Origin: Pascua guehoae
Taxonomy: Eukaryota; Basidiomycota; Tremellomycetes; Trichosporonales; Trichosporonaceae
Direction of reading: 5' to 3'
DNA length: 64,000 nt
Assembly (NCBI GenBank): GCA_001600415.1
Contig: BCJX01000007.1
Location: 372,999 to 436,998, forward strand
Translations under genes and position numbers: made by a program
Notes under the pieces: generated by a model
Database searches by the model: none
Told to the model about the DNA's origin: nothing
What the model saw: only the letters and a program-made list of their open reading frames with translations
In this document: one piece after another, positions 11,447 through 21,289 of the stretch
Layout of the letters: every line of letters begins with the position of its first letter
Numbering within the stretch: the first letter of the stretch is position 1

Positions 11447-12049
11447 TTACGCACCACCGGCGGCCTTGGCCCTGTGAACAGTTAGCAACAATCCAGAGAT
11501 ACGCGGTGGTAAAGGCATGAATGAAACACGCGCGTGGGCGTCTCGAGCGAGGCCGCTTCAGATACCCACTGGTGGAAGTGCACGGCGTCTGCAGAGTCAG
11601 TGACCACGTCAACGGACCAACAAGGGCAGACTCACAGAAGGGGAGACCAAAGCCGCAAGCCGAGTACACGAAGAGCTTGGCGGCCATCGTGTACTTGTTG
11701 GTGAGGTTCTTGACGGGGATAAAGCTGTCGAGTGAAACAGGGTTTGACGGCGAGTCGAAACGATGTGCCGATGGGACGAATGGCGGAGAGGGTCATGGGC
11801 ACATGAGGTGTGGCGGGTGAGGACATGACACAGAACAACATTCCGGAAAGGCAAGCACGAGCGTGTGTGAGGAGGAGTTGTTCAGGCAGACGATGAGGCA
11901 GGACAGCGTCAGCAACTCTGCACCAAGAGATTTCCCGACTGTACGCACTTGTCGACAGTGTTCTCAAAGTGGACACCGCGGACCTGCTGGCGGACGGCCA
12001 TGGAGCGGGTGGCAACGCGGAGGGGGGCGGCGCGGACGAGCATGGACAT
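11447..12049 (-). CDS. COX8: Cytochrome c oxidase subunit VIIc (Cox8)
   Basis: Small single-span inner-membrane subunit of complex IV. Four exons, 12049-11949, 11724-11636, 11588-11570 (only 19 nt) and 11471-11447, give 77 aa. The presequence is MSMLVRAAPLRVATRSMA. The mature part has the family signature RGVHFENTVD, NFIPVKN, then the membrane helix AAKLFVYSACGFGLPF followed by YAVHFHQAKAAGGA. The splice choices are the only set that keeps both the VHFEN and GFGLPF blocks in frame and gives a normal ending. Donors are GTGCGT, GTGAGT and GTGGGT. The 19-nt exon rests on reading-frame logic and needs a transcript. Confidence 0.85.
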
Positions 12050-12667
12050 TGTGGGCGGGTGTTTTGAGTGGTGAGTGGTGAGGTGGTGAGGACGAGATGG
12101 GAGATGAGGAGTATGGACGGCTAGGCCGGCAGGCAACTGACTGCAAGGCGGGGGCAGAGATGCGAGGGCTGCCAGGCTGCCAGGCTGGGGGCTGCATGGC
12201 TGCAGGTACGGGCTGGGCACGGGGGCAGTGGCCCAGCCATGGGGGGCACGGGCTCGGTTCCTAGCAGCCAGTGACTGCCCACTCGTAAGCCGTGACTGAC
12301 ATGCCACCACCCAGCATTACCCAGCCAGCACGGCTGCGGCGTTAGTCGGCCGTTCCGCCGTAAACGGAGTGTGGCACTTCAAGGACACTTCGCGTGGCTG
12401 ACACGTGGGGGGTGCAAGGGGATGATCACGTGATGTTGACGGACGCGAAGTGGAGGTCGGTGCGACGAGACGCGATGTCGACCGGCTGTCTGTTGAACAC
12501 ATATGTTGCTCGAGATGTGACGGCTCGAACATCCTTGTTTATTCACACTCTGATACTCTACGCATACTGTAGACATAGACGTTGACACCATCAACGTTTG
12601 ACTCGACGCATAATCAGCCTCACTCAACACTTCCACCACCTCGCCTGCGAGCGACTTACCAGGCACC
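12050..12667. promoter_or_regulatory. Divergent promoter region COX8 / tubulin cofactor E
   Basis: 618 bp between two divergent starts. Short CAGGCTGCCAGGCTG-type repeats lie near 12165-12200. No gene is seen. Confidence 0.45.
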
Positions 12668-15157
12668 ATGTCCACCTCGGCACCGGCAGCCGGCGTGGAT
12701 CAACCTCCACCACACCAGTCCACACCTTCCCCTCCCTCCCTTCCTTCCACGTCGTCACCCACACCCTACACCATCGGCAAGCGCTACCTGAACGCCAAGA
12801 CGCGCTTCCCTCTGACCCTCCGGTCCATCGGCACGCTCCCCGGCGCCGGGCCCCAGCTGTGGCTGGGTGTCGAGTACGACGACCCCGCGCACGGTCGCGG
12901 CCACAGCGGCGAGTACCGCGGCGTGCAAGTGTTCCAGAGCGTTCAGCCCGGAGCTGGTGCTTTTGTCAAATATAATCCAGGAGGGAAGCCACTGGTGGAG
13001 GGCGTGTCGCTCGTGGCGGCCGTGGAGGAGCGGTATGGAGCGCTCGTCGACAAGGGGAGGTCGGAGCCGGACAAGACCGAGAACCTCACGGATACGGTCG
13101 TGCTCGGGTCGTCTAATGCGGCGATTATCGTCGAGGCGCCCAACATGGACGATGTGCGGAGGCGCATTGGGCGGCTGGAGCGCCTGCGCGAGATTGGGTT
13201 TGATGGCGAGTGGGTCTCGGCGTTGGGTGGGAGCGAGGAAGAGCGTTCGGTGTTCAAGACGCGCTTGAAAGGTAGGTAGTGCGAGGACGAGGGTTGGCGG
13301 GGTGCTGATTGCAGGCGTGCGTATTCTCGACTTGTCAAGGAACCTCGTGGCGAGCTGGAGGGCCATGGCCGAGATTGCGAGGCACCTTGAGAGTTTGACA
13401 ACACTGGTCTTGAAGTGAGCTTCATCTCTCTGTAGTTGTGTAAGCTCACACCCAGTCACTCACGATTAGGAGGCCTGCCACCATTGAGTGGTGATGATGC
13501 TGAAGGGTATCGAGAGGCATTTGGGCAGATCGTAGAGTTGCACCTCGGTGATGCGGCATTGACATGGCAGGAGGTAAGTCATCTGCAACAGGTCGGCGTG
13601 TCTCCACCAGGCTCGCCGCCACTGTGACTCTATGAGACTGCCATACTACTCAGGATTCTCAAGTCCCACATACTGATACCAGGCTGTCAACATTGCCTCC
13701 GTCTTCCCGCGTCTGGAGGTCCTCTATCTAAACCACAACCCTCTAATCCGCGACCTCTCCTACCAAACCAGCATTGGGACGCAGACCCCATTACCTCAGC
13801 TCAAGACACTGAGCCTCGACCAGTGCCCTCTCACATCCTGGGATGAGATCGTGCGCGGTCTCGTCGGTCTTCCAAGGTCAGCTGCCCTCACCTCACCCTT
13901 AGGCTGACCCGCAGTCTGGAATCGCTCCATCTGTCTGACTCGCCGCTCAAATCCATCCCACCATGCCCTGCCAACGCGGCCCGTTTCACCCGTCTTACTC
14001 ACCTCGTCATGTCATATACACGCTGCCAGGCATGGAGCGACGTCGACAATCTCGCAAGCTGGACGAGCGATGCGTTGCAGAATCTCCGCATCTCGGTTCG
14101 GGTGGCCCTTGCCGATGACGCCGAAGAGGCTAGCAAGCCCAGCGAGCACGACCCCTGGGCCATGTCGGGAGAACCAAATAGGGACAGGCCGCTGCTTATT
14201 GCCAAGCTTGCGGCTTTGACGATGCTCAATGGTACACCAGTGAGTAGGGGGTGTCCAGGTCGGGTGGAGAGGCCGGTGATTGTAATTGGGGGGATTGTGT
14301 ACAGGGATATTGGCAGCCTGGTCTGCAAGCAACCAGGCTTGTTCAACACCATTGGAGGCTTTACAAGGCTACCTGGAGGGTACCGGGCGATGTGACTGGC
14401 AACATCGTGTGCTCAGCAAATGACTGCGATTATTCTCATCTCCCCCCATCCCTATCGTGGACACTACTCACACCTCCCAGGTCTCTCGAGCTGAGCGGGC
14501 CGATGCCGAGCTGTACTATATTCACTATGTCGACCACCTCCAGCACTCGCACCCCGGCACGGCTTCCAAGTGGGGACGCTACGACGAGCTGGTGCGCAAG
14601 CATGGGCCAGGGGAAAAGGCGGCCGCTCCAAAAGCGGCGACGCTCAAGTCGAAGATGATCAGTGCGTCGGAATTCGGCTCTCTTTCTCTTGTCTTTGCTT
14701 CTTGTCTTGCCCTTGGTTCTTGTCTTGCCCTTGGTTCCTCGCTTCACATTGCTCGGTGAACTCGTTTTGCACTTGTCGTGTCGACTAATGGCTTACCCTC
14801 GTGCCATTTCTCTCGTCATTTCTCTCGTCCACTGCCGCTTTGGCATCGTTTACCAGTTCTCTTAGCTTCCATCGTCACCCCTGCCTCCAGACATCTCGTG
14901 CACGGTCACTGACGCCAGATCTGAAAATCGTCCCGCCCAACGGGCACACATTTTCGCTGCGCATGCTGCCGTCGGCGACCGTGTCCATGCTGCAAAAGAA
15001 GGTGGCGCGGCAGCTCAAAGTGTCGTCAGTGATGCTCATGAGCGCGCGGCCCATCCCCGAGCAGGTGGCAATGTACGAGCCTGTCGAGGAGATGGACCCC
15101 GGGTTGGACGTGGGGCGGTGGCTGAGTGACGGCGATGTTGTGTTGGTCGTGTTGTAG
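12668..15157 (+). CDS. PAC2: Tubulin-folding cofactor E
   Basis: Chaperone that captures alpha-tubulin and helps form the alpha/beta dimer. Seven exons, 12668-13271, 13315-13414, 13456-13573, 13683-13876, 13915-14239, 14481-14661 and 14919-15157, give 586 aa. An N-terminal CAP-Gly domain (residues about 35-110, LWLGVEYDDP...GHSGEYRG) is followed by leucine-rich repeats (VRILDLSRNLV, LTTLVLNHSRL, LEVLYLNHNPL, LKTLSLDQCPL, LESLHLSDSPL) and a C-terminal ubiquitin-like domain (NGHTFSLRMLPSATV...DGDVVLVVL). Order and length match the family. The canonical GKNDG of CAP-Gly is changed here to GHSG. The exon 3 start was chosen at 13456 because it restores the LNHSRL repeat. Confidence 0.93.
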
Positions 15158-15481
15158 GTCCTCGTTTGTGTGTTTGGACGAACGGCATGTCAGTTGATCA
15201 GTGGAGGAGCGGCACGGCGACACGTAGACATGTCGCCGAGGTCGCGATTCCAACCTCGCTTTCAGATCTAGTCATATCGAGCTGCCTTGCCAACCATACA
15301 CGATGCATATGAAACCCAACCGCGAACATGCACTACAACACGGCCCCGCGTTCTGGGAGCTTACAGTCTGGAGACGACGGAGACGGGAGCTATGAAGGGC
15401 CAGCCAGTGGCCTGGGGTCACGTTTGAACCAGCGTGGCCCGCCTGACCCTGCCTGGACCGAGCCAGAGCCCTGGCCTAGGC
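15158..15481. other. Convergent intergenic region
   Basis: 324 bp between two 3' ends. A CCTAGG-rich palindromic patch (GGCCTAGGCCTAGGC) abuts the monooxygenase stop codon. Otherwise it is featureless. Confidence 0.4.
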
Positions 15482-17455
15482 CTAGGCAATCTTGCCGAGG
15501 ACGTCTGTAAAGTGCTCTGGGCCGGCGTCTGCGCCGAGGACGAGCGCGAGCCGGACGAGGAGCTCCTGCTTGTCGTCTGCGGCATCGAGTGCCTCTGAGA
15601 GCTTTGTCCAGACCATTTCGCGCGCGAGCTGCTTTGCGCTCAGGTGGACGGGGTCTGTGGCGGAGCGGTCGTTGGGGGTGCCCGTGAGGAGTGCCTTGAG
15701 GTCTGGGAGCGACTTGGGCGTGCCGCGCGTGAGGACGATGCCGTCTGGGCGGACGACGACGACCTCGCCTGCGTTGGCGGACCAGGCCTGTGCGGCACCG
15801 CCGCCCTTGCCGGCCGCGAGGGGGATGAGCGTGACGCGCTCGTGGGGGAGGGCTGTGCGGAGTGTGTCTACGACGGCGGTGACGGCGGTTTCGTCAAAGG
15901 GCGCGAGGGCGTAGACGCCGAATCCTGCGCCGCGGGCCGTGTCGAGGCTCGTCTGCTTGGTGCCGAGGGTGATGCGGCGGTCCTCGAGGGGCTCGCCGGG
16001 CCGGAGACCCTTTACGTCTGCAATGGGGACGGTGAGCGGGGAGCGGAGGGCGTGGCACGCGCTGCTCTGGCGGGGGTTGATGAGGTGGTTGAACTCTGGC
16101 ATGGCGCGGGCGACCTGGAGCAGCCCGTTGCGCGTCATGCGGTACCCCTCTGTGCCGGGGGTCATGATGAGGGTCGACTTGCCTGCGCTGCGGATATTCT
16201 GCTCCCACGCATCGTGGCGCTCGTCCGAGTAGGCCTCGAGGAGGCTCGGGTCTGCGTCGCCATTGGCGACGGCGGCGAGCATCCACGCGAGCGTGTCTGC
16301 GTCCTCCATGCCCGAGTTTGCGCCGCGGACGCCGAAAATGGGCACCAGGTGCGCGGCGTCGCCGGCAAACACGACGCGGTTGTCCTTGCCGTGCACAAAC
16401 GAGGGGAGGGCGAGGGCGAGCGCCTTGTAAAAGCTGTGCCACTGGAGGGTCCAGGGGAGCTTTGTAATGGTGCCATTGTTTTCGAGCCAGGCCAGGTGCT
16501 TTGTGATCCTTGCCATGATCGCCTCGGGCGTGGATTCGTACGCGGCGTCCTCGCCGTCGACGAGCTGGTAGTCGATGCGCCAAATGTCGTCGGGCTGCTT
16601 GTGCATAATCACCGTCGAGCCCGGGTTGGACGGCGGGTCAAACCACACCTTGCGCTCAATGGTCATGGGCGTCTTCCAGTGAATGTCGGCAATGACGTAG
16701 CGCCCCTCGTACGCCGTGCCCTCGAGGCGCAGGCCGAGCTTTTCGCGCACCGTGCTCCGCCCCCCGTCCGACGCCACGACCCGGTCGGCCCGCAGCGTCC
16801 GCGCACCGTCCACCCCCTCGACGGACAGCGTCACCCCCGTGTCGTCGACGGCCACGTCGGTGAGCGTCACACCCCACAGGCACCGGATGTTGGCCGCCTG
16901 GTCGACCGCCGTGAGCTGAATGTCCTCATACTCGCACTGCCCAATGTTGAACATGGGCATACGGATAGAGTGCTCCTCGTTGGGCATTTCAAAGTACAGC
17001 ACCTCTTGGTCGTGGTAGTACGACCGCCCCCCCACCCACCCCAGCGCACGCGACGCGAGCAGCTCGCCGTACCCCAGCCGGTGCGCAATCTCGAGCGTGT
17101 GCCGCGAGTAGCACGTCGCGCGCGACCCATACGACGCGCCCAGCCCCTTGTCGATCAACGTCACTTGCACGCCACGCTGCGCCAGGCCCAGCGCAGTGCC
17201 CAGCCCCACCGGACCGGCACCCACAATCACCACCGGCACCGACTCGCCCGCCGGTGTAGACTCGAAATGCGTCGCGGGGTACCGCCGCGGCGTGTAGTAG
17301 TTTGTCGGCACGACCGTCATCTTGGAATTGTTTGTGTTTGGCTTTGTCGTGTTCGTGTTCGTGTACGACTTGTTGTCCGTGTTCGTCGTCTGGTCTGTCG
17401 TCTTGCTCTTGCCCTTGCTCGTATCCGCTGAAGGAGGTTGTGAGAGTGAGTCCAT
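15482..17455 (-). CDS. FAD-dependent aromatic hydroxylase (PheA/TfdB-type monooxygenase)
   Basis: Single-exon group A flavoprotein monooxygenase, 657 aa. The FAD dinucleotide motif VIVGAGPVGLG is at about 76-86, a DG-type motif is in VVASDGGRSTVRE, and the second FAD motif is FAGDAAHLVPIFGVRGANSGMEDA. The C-terminal ~170 residues match the thioredoxin-like domain of phenol-hydroxylase relatives in length and end style. The first ~45 residues are a Thr/Asn/Lys-rich spacer, and Met46 could be an alternative start. It is divergent from the maleylacetoacetate isomerase gene with 987 bp between them. By context it may hydroxylate a phenylacetate or hydroxybenzoate to feed the ring-cleavage genes next door; that is inference. 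The family is clear, the substrate unknown. Confidence 0.88.
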   Translation of the reverse strand: MDSLSQPPSADTSKGKSKTTDQTTNTDNKSYTNTNTTKPNTNNSKMTVVPTNYYTPRRYPATHFESTPAGESVPVVIVGAGPVGLGTALGLAQRGVQVTLIDKGLGASYGSRATCYSRHTLEIAHRLGYGELLASRALGWVGGRSYYHDQEVLYFEMPNEEHSIRMPMFNIGQCEYEDIQLTAVDQAANIRCLWGVTLTDVAVDDTGVTLSVEGVDGARTLRADRVVASDGGRSTVREKLGLRLEGTAYEGRYVIADIHWKTPMTIERKVWFDPPSNPGSTVIMHKQPDDIWRIDYQLVDGEDAAYESTPEAIMARITKHLAWLENNGTITKLPWTLQWHSFYKALALALPSFVHGKDNRVVFAGDAAHLVPIFGVRGANSGMEDADTLAWMLAAVANGDADPSLLEAYSDERHDAWEQNIRSAGKSTLIMTPGTEGYRMTRNGLLQVARAMPEFNHLINPRQSSACHALRSPLTVPIADVKGLRPGEPLEDRRITLGTKQTSLDTARGAGFGVYALAPFDETAVTAVVDTLRTALPHERVTLIPLAAGKGGGAAQAWSANAGEVVVVRPDGIVLTRGTPKSLPDLKALLTGTPNDRSATDPVHLSAKQLAREMVWTKLSEALDAADDKQELLVRLALVLGADAGPEHFTDVLGKIA

Positions 17456-18442
17456 GGCGCCGACGTGGGGTTAGTTAAATGGAAACAAGAGTCCAACAGT
17501 CTCGACAAACGGCGGGAGCGATAATCGGCCCGCGCCGCGGAGTGCTCGCAACGGGCCTCGACGGCTCGACACTTTGCGGCAAAGGCGAGATGGATGCAAC
17601 TCGTGCGCCGCCATTGGGGTCGGGTGGGGTCCGGTGGGGTGGGGGTGTCACGGGTGAACCAACACTCGACTGCAGAGTCGTGGTTGTGGATGAACGAGGG
17701 GCACTGGATGGGTTCAAGAGAGAGACCCGTCCGGGTCAACCTGGGATATGACGGCATCGGGGCCTGGGGGTTGCGGATAAAGCAAGATTGCAACCGAATG
17801 CAAACCGCGACTGCAACCTCGAGACCGAGGGTCCTCGCTGCAATGTCCACCCATCCACCGAGCCAGGTCCGAGGCCAGATACATCCACGCTACGGCCCCG
17901 CGGCTCGGACCACGCGACCAGCAACGAGGGATGTAGCACGCACGCACACGGGGCGGATGCATGTCCGGTGCCTGTCGTCTGCTCGGGCAGAGCACACACG
18001 CGGACTGATTTACCCGACGTCGTCCACCACTTACCAACCTGCAATGGTTCTCACCACCAGCACCAACAGCATGCTGCACGCTGCATGCTCTCCCCCTCGT
18101 CGCGCCACGGACCTGACCATGGTCTAGCCCCGCACCCTACACAAGGCGGAGACCACGAGGCCGTGCATGGCGCGACCTGCAGCCCTACAGCCATGCAGGT
18201 GCAGACTGAGTGCTGACTGACCCAGCTGACCGCTCAGCGGCCTCCCTCGTGGCCTCGTCGTCCTCACCGCCGAGGCCGAGCTTTACCCGACCCTCAGTTA
18301 AATGAGTACGGACAACTAGACGAGCGCACCACTACGCCCACACGCACCCACACACACCGACGCCAACCCCCACCCACCGTACACGCCTACACCCACACGC
18401 ACACGGCCACACCCACACACCCCGCCCCCCCGCCCGCCCACA
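17456..18442. promoter_or_regulatory. Divergent promoter region monooxygenase / MAAI
   Basis: 987 bp shared by two divergent catabolic genes. It is GC-rich, with CAC-repeat DNA just before the isomerase start. No CGG-N11-CCG site was found by eye, and no ORF is supported. Confidence 0.45.
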
Positions 18443-19557
18443 ATGACCACGCCGCTCCCCAAGCTCACGCTCTACACCTACTTCCGCTCCTCGGCCTCGG
18501 CGCGCGTGCGCACCCTGATGGAGCTCCAAGACATCCCCCGGGACGAAAAGTACATCCACCTGCTCAAGGGCGACCAGAACAGCCAGACGTACGCCGCGCT
18601 CAACGCGTCCGAGACGGTCCCCACGCTCATCGTGCACGAGGCCGACGGGTCCGAGTGGGCGCTGGGCCAGTGCCTCGCCATCCTCGAGTATCTCGACGAG
18701 ACGTTTGGCCCGACATCCAAGATTGGCCGCCTCTTGCCCGCCGACGCCAGGGGGAGGGCGCTGGTAAGGAGCATTATGGATATTGTCGTCGCCGACGTGT
18801 TTCCGTTTACGACCATGGGGACGCTCAACCGCCTCGACGAGCTGGGCGTCGATAAGACCCAGTGGGCGAAAGATCTCAATGACCACAATCTCAAGGCCCT
18901 CGAGGGGCTGCTGAAGAAAACGTCCAAGACGGGGGAATACTGCTATGGCGATAGTGTGACGCTTGCGGATGTGTGTTTGCTCGCGCAGCTGTATACGGCG
19001 CTTCGGTGAGTGTTACCGGCGGGNNNNNNNNNNNNNNNNNNNNNNNNNNNNNNNNNNNNNNNNNNNNNNNNNNNNNNNNNNNNNNNNNNNNNNNNNNNNN
19101 NNNNNNNNNNNNNNNNNNNNNNNNNNNNNNNNNNNNNNNNNNNNNNNNNNNNNNNNNNNNNNNNNNNNNNNNNNNNNNNNNNNNNNNNNNNNNNNNNNNN
19201 NNNNNNNNNNNNNNNNNNNNNNNNNNNNNNNNNNNNNNNNNNNNNNNNNNNNGGGGGAAGGAGGAGACGAGGGGGAAGGAGACGAGGAGAAAGGGGAGGA
19301 GACGAGACGAGACGAGACGAAAGGAAAGGAAAGGAGGGAAAGCAGACGGGACCAGACGAGACCAGGGGAGCAGAACAGAGCAGAGCAGACCCAAGCTTGT
19401 GTTCGTCGTGAGAATTCCTAACACCAGCTTCAACCCGGACGCAATCAAGCCCTTCCCGACCATCTCGTCGGTCTTTGCCAACATTTCAAAGCTCCCCGCC
19501 TTCGTAAAGGCAGACTACAAGCACCAGCCCGATACGCCAGATGACCTGCGTGCGTAG
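18443..19557 (+). CDS. maiA: Maleylacetoacetate isomerase (zeta-class GST)
   Basis: Converts maleylacetoacetate to fumarylacetoacetate using glutathione. Exons 18443-19005 and 19428-19557 give 230 aa, the family's usual length. The GST N-domain has LYTYFRSSASARVR at 10-23, where the zeta signature is normally SSCSxRVR, so the motif Cys is Ala18. ETVPTLIVHEADG and GQCLAILEYLDE follow. The second exon gives FNPDAIKPFPTISSV...HQPDTPDDLRA, the standard ending. The 422-nt intron contains the 229-N assembly gap. Since LYTALR joins FNPDA exactly as in homologues, no exon is likely hidden in the gap. It forms a cluster with the dioxygenase, regulator and hydrolase downstream. Confidence 0.93.
19024..19252. 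other. Assembly gap (229 N)
   Basis: A run of N inside the MAAI intron. The right flank (19253-19345) is a GGGGAAGGAGGAGACGAGG-like purine repeat, which probably caused the break. Confidence 1.
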
Positions 19558-19876
19558 GCGAGCGAGCGAGCGAGCGCAGCGAGTGGAGAAGGAGAACGCG
19601 CGTGGGAGTCCGTGTGTGCATGTATTTAGAGTGTGCTTTTCTCTCGGGTCCGTGTGACTTGGCATCCGTTGACTTTGGGTACTAACCTGGTTGTGGCATG
19701 GTTGTGGCATGGCTGCAGGAAGGGTCGCACACAGTCCGCAGGTGCATAGGCGCACAGGTCGGGCTGGCCGGGCGTCAGAACGGTGTAGAACGACAAGTCA
19801 CAGTCGACATGAGCCGCCTCCGAAAGAGGCACACGCCGCGCCACGCCCAGCCCGCCCCCAAAAAGGCGGCAAAAAC
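19558..19876. other. Intergenic, 3' flank of MAAI
   Basis: 319 bp with a GCGA/GCGAGC tandem stretch directly after the stop codon, and a TTTTT Pol III terminator for the tRNA-Gly on the minus strand (AAAAA at 19871-19875). No gene is seen. Confidence 0.45.
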
Positions 19877-19947
19877 TACATCGTAGGAGAGTCGAACTCC
19901 TGCCGCTACTATGGCAAAGTAGCATGATACCGTTTCACCAACGATGT
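19877..19947 (-). tRNA. tRNA-Gly(GCC), intronless
   Basis: On the minus strand the acceptor ACATCGT pairs perfectly with ACGATGT. The anticodon arm is CTACT-TTGCCAT-AGTAG with anticodon GCC, and the T-arm is AGGAG-TTCGACT-CTCCT. Discriminator A is followed within a few bases by TTTTT. Length is 71 nt. Confidence 0.93.
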
Positions 19948-21289
19948 CGTTGTATCTTGATACGGGTGGAATGGTGTGATGGGGACTTGGTCGATGTCGA
20001 TGGTGAGCTCGAGGTCGAGCGGGGGCGGCATGGGTGTGGCCTTGGGTATGGCCTGGATGGAGCCAGTGCTGGCCGTGCTGGGGGGGGAGGGGGGTGGCCA
20101 GGACGTGGTGAGGTGTGGCCAGGGGCTGAGGGGTGTGGCAGGGGGTGTGAGTGGGGAACTTGTGGGTGTAAATGCTAGAGATTCGGAGAGCTGTGCGCCT
20201 TGTACAAGTGAGGGGTACTTGAGTGTGTGGCGACTTGGCGTGGCGGTGGCGCGTCTGGCAGCTGTGTCCATGCCGTACGCCGCGCTGGTTGAACAGATGG
20301 GTGCAGGTATCACGTCGGCACACGGGGTCAAGTTTGTCCAGTTTGTCGAGCACAGGCTGTGTCCAGAAAGTCTTGAGACTAGAGCCATTTTGAGCTCGGC
20401 CCAGCCCAATGCAATAGCAAGTGGACACCTTGTTGTATCCCACATGTCCTGCATAATGTAGTCTCATGACTTTGCGGACACTCGTGTATGGTGGCGTCGA
20501 CGTAGAGACATGAACGAGTCGTGGGCAGTCACTCGTCAGCCGCCTCAATGTCACGGTCACGGTCAGAGACCAACGCACCCCGAAAGACAGGTTGGCCGTG
20601 CACAAACGACGTATGACGCCGCTACACAGGGGGTCAAGTGTCACTGTCCAGCGGCCAGCGGGGCACGCTCGGTGCTGCAGACGGGTCGTTTCGGGGTGCG
20701 TGTGGGATTGCCTCGCCTTGCTGGTATCTGGGGCACGACCTCGGCGTGTGGCGTGTCAGGAGGGGTTGTCGTTGCTGATCACAAGGCGTTGTATTCTCCT
20801 CTGTATCCTCGCAATTCTCATTACTATTCTGACCGCCCTGGTTATCATCCCCACCCCCGTCCAACCATCGTCCTCAGCCCAGTCCTCACTCCCGTCCTCA
20901 CCCTCATCCTCACACGGCCCCTGCGCACAACCCGCCCACAAACACACAAACACCAGGAACGGTCGAGACCACCACAGTGAGTTGTAATAGAGACCGCCTT
21001 GTGGCGCGGCGCGGCGCCGCTCGGGGCACCACACGCCCTCTTAAGGGTAAATGTCCGTATCGCCGCGCTTCATGTTACTCTCTCTCGTTTCTCCAACACA
21101 GCCGCCCTCTGGCCATGATCTGACGGCAATCCCGAGTCGAACCTCACGGCATGTCAAGAAACAGGAAAAATGATCAGACAGATCCTGTCCTCCTGACAAG
21201 AACTCAAGAACCACCCAAACCAACATCTTCATATCGAACATACAACCTAACAAGCGGTGACCCCCTGTGCGTATTTCCTGTCTTTAGTT
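19948..21289. other. Intergenic, no supported gene
   Basis: 1.34 kb between tRNA-Gly and the 3' end of the homogentisate dioxygenase gene. ORFs of up to 289 aa on both strands lack family motifs. A short hydrophobic stretch at about 20770-20860 (+) is noted but not called. G- and CAC-rich patches are present. Confidence 0.45.

Noticed and set aside
13470..13573. Alternative exon 3 start for tubulin cofactor E at 13470
   Set aside because: It shifts the frame and destroys the leucine-rich repeat; the CAG at 13453-13455 keeps LNHSRL and has a better branch site.
15644..17431. 595-codon plus-strand ORF opposite the monooxygenase
   Set aside because: Antisense frame kept open by codon bias; no motif is seen, and the minus strand has both FAD motifs.
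19006..19427. Hidden exon inside the N gap of MAAI
   Set aside because: The flanking exons join residue-for-residue like known MAAIs and give a normal length of 230 aa.
19775..20644. 289-codon minus-strand ORF including the tRNA-Gly gene
   Set aside because: It overlaps a well-folded tRNA, has low-complexity His/Thr/Pro content and no motif.
20592..20987. Small plus-strand ORF with a hydrophobic segment (ILLCILAILITILTALVIIP)
   Set aside because: A single hydrophobic run in an otherwise random frame, with no start context, introns or homology that I recognise.
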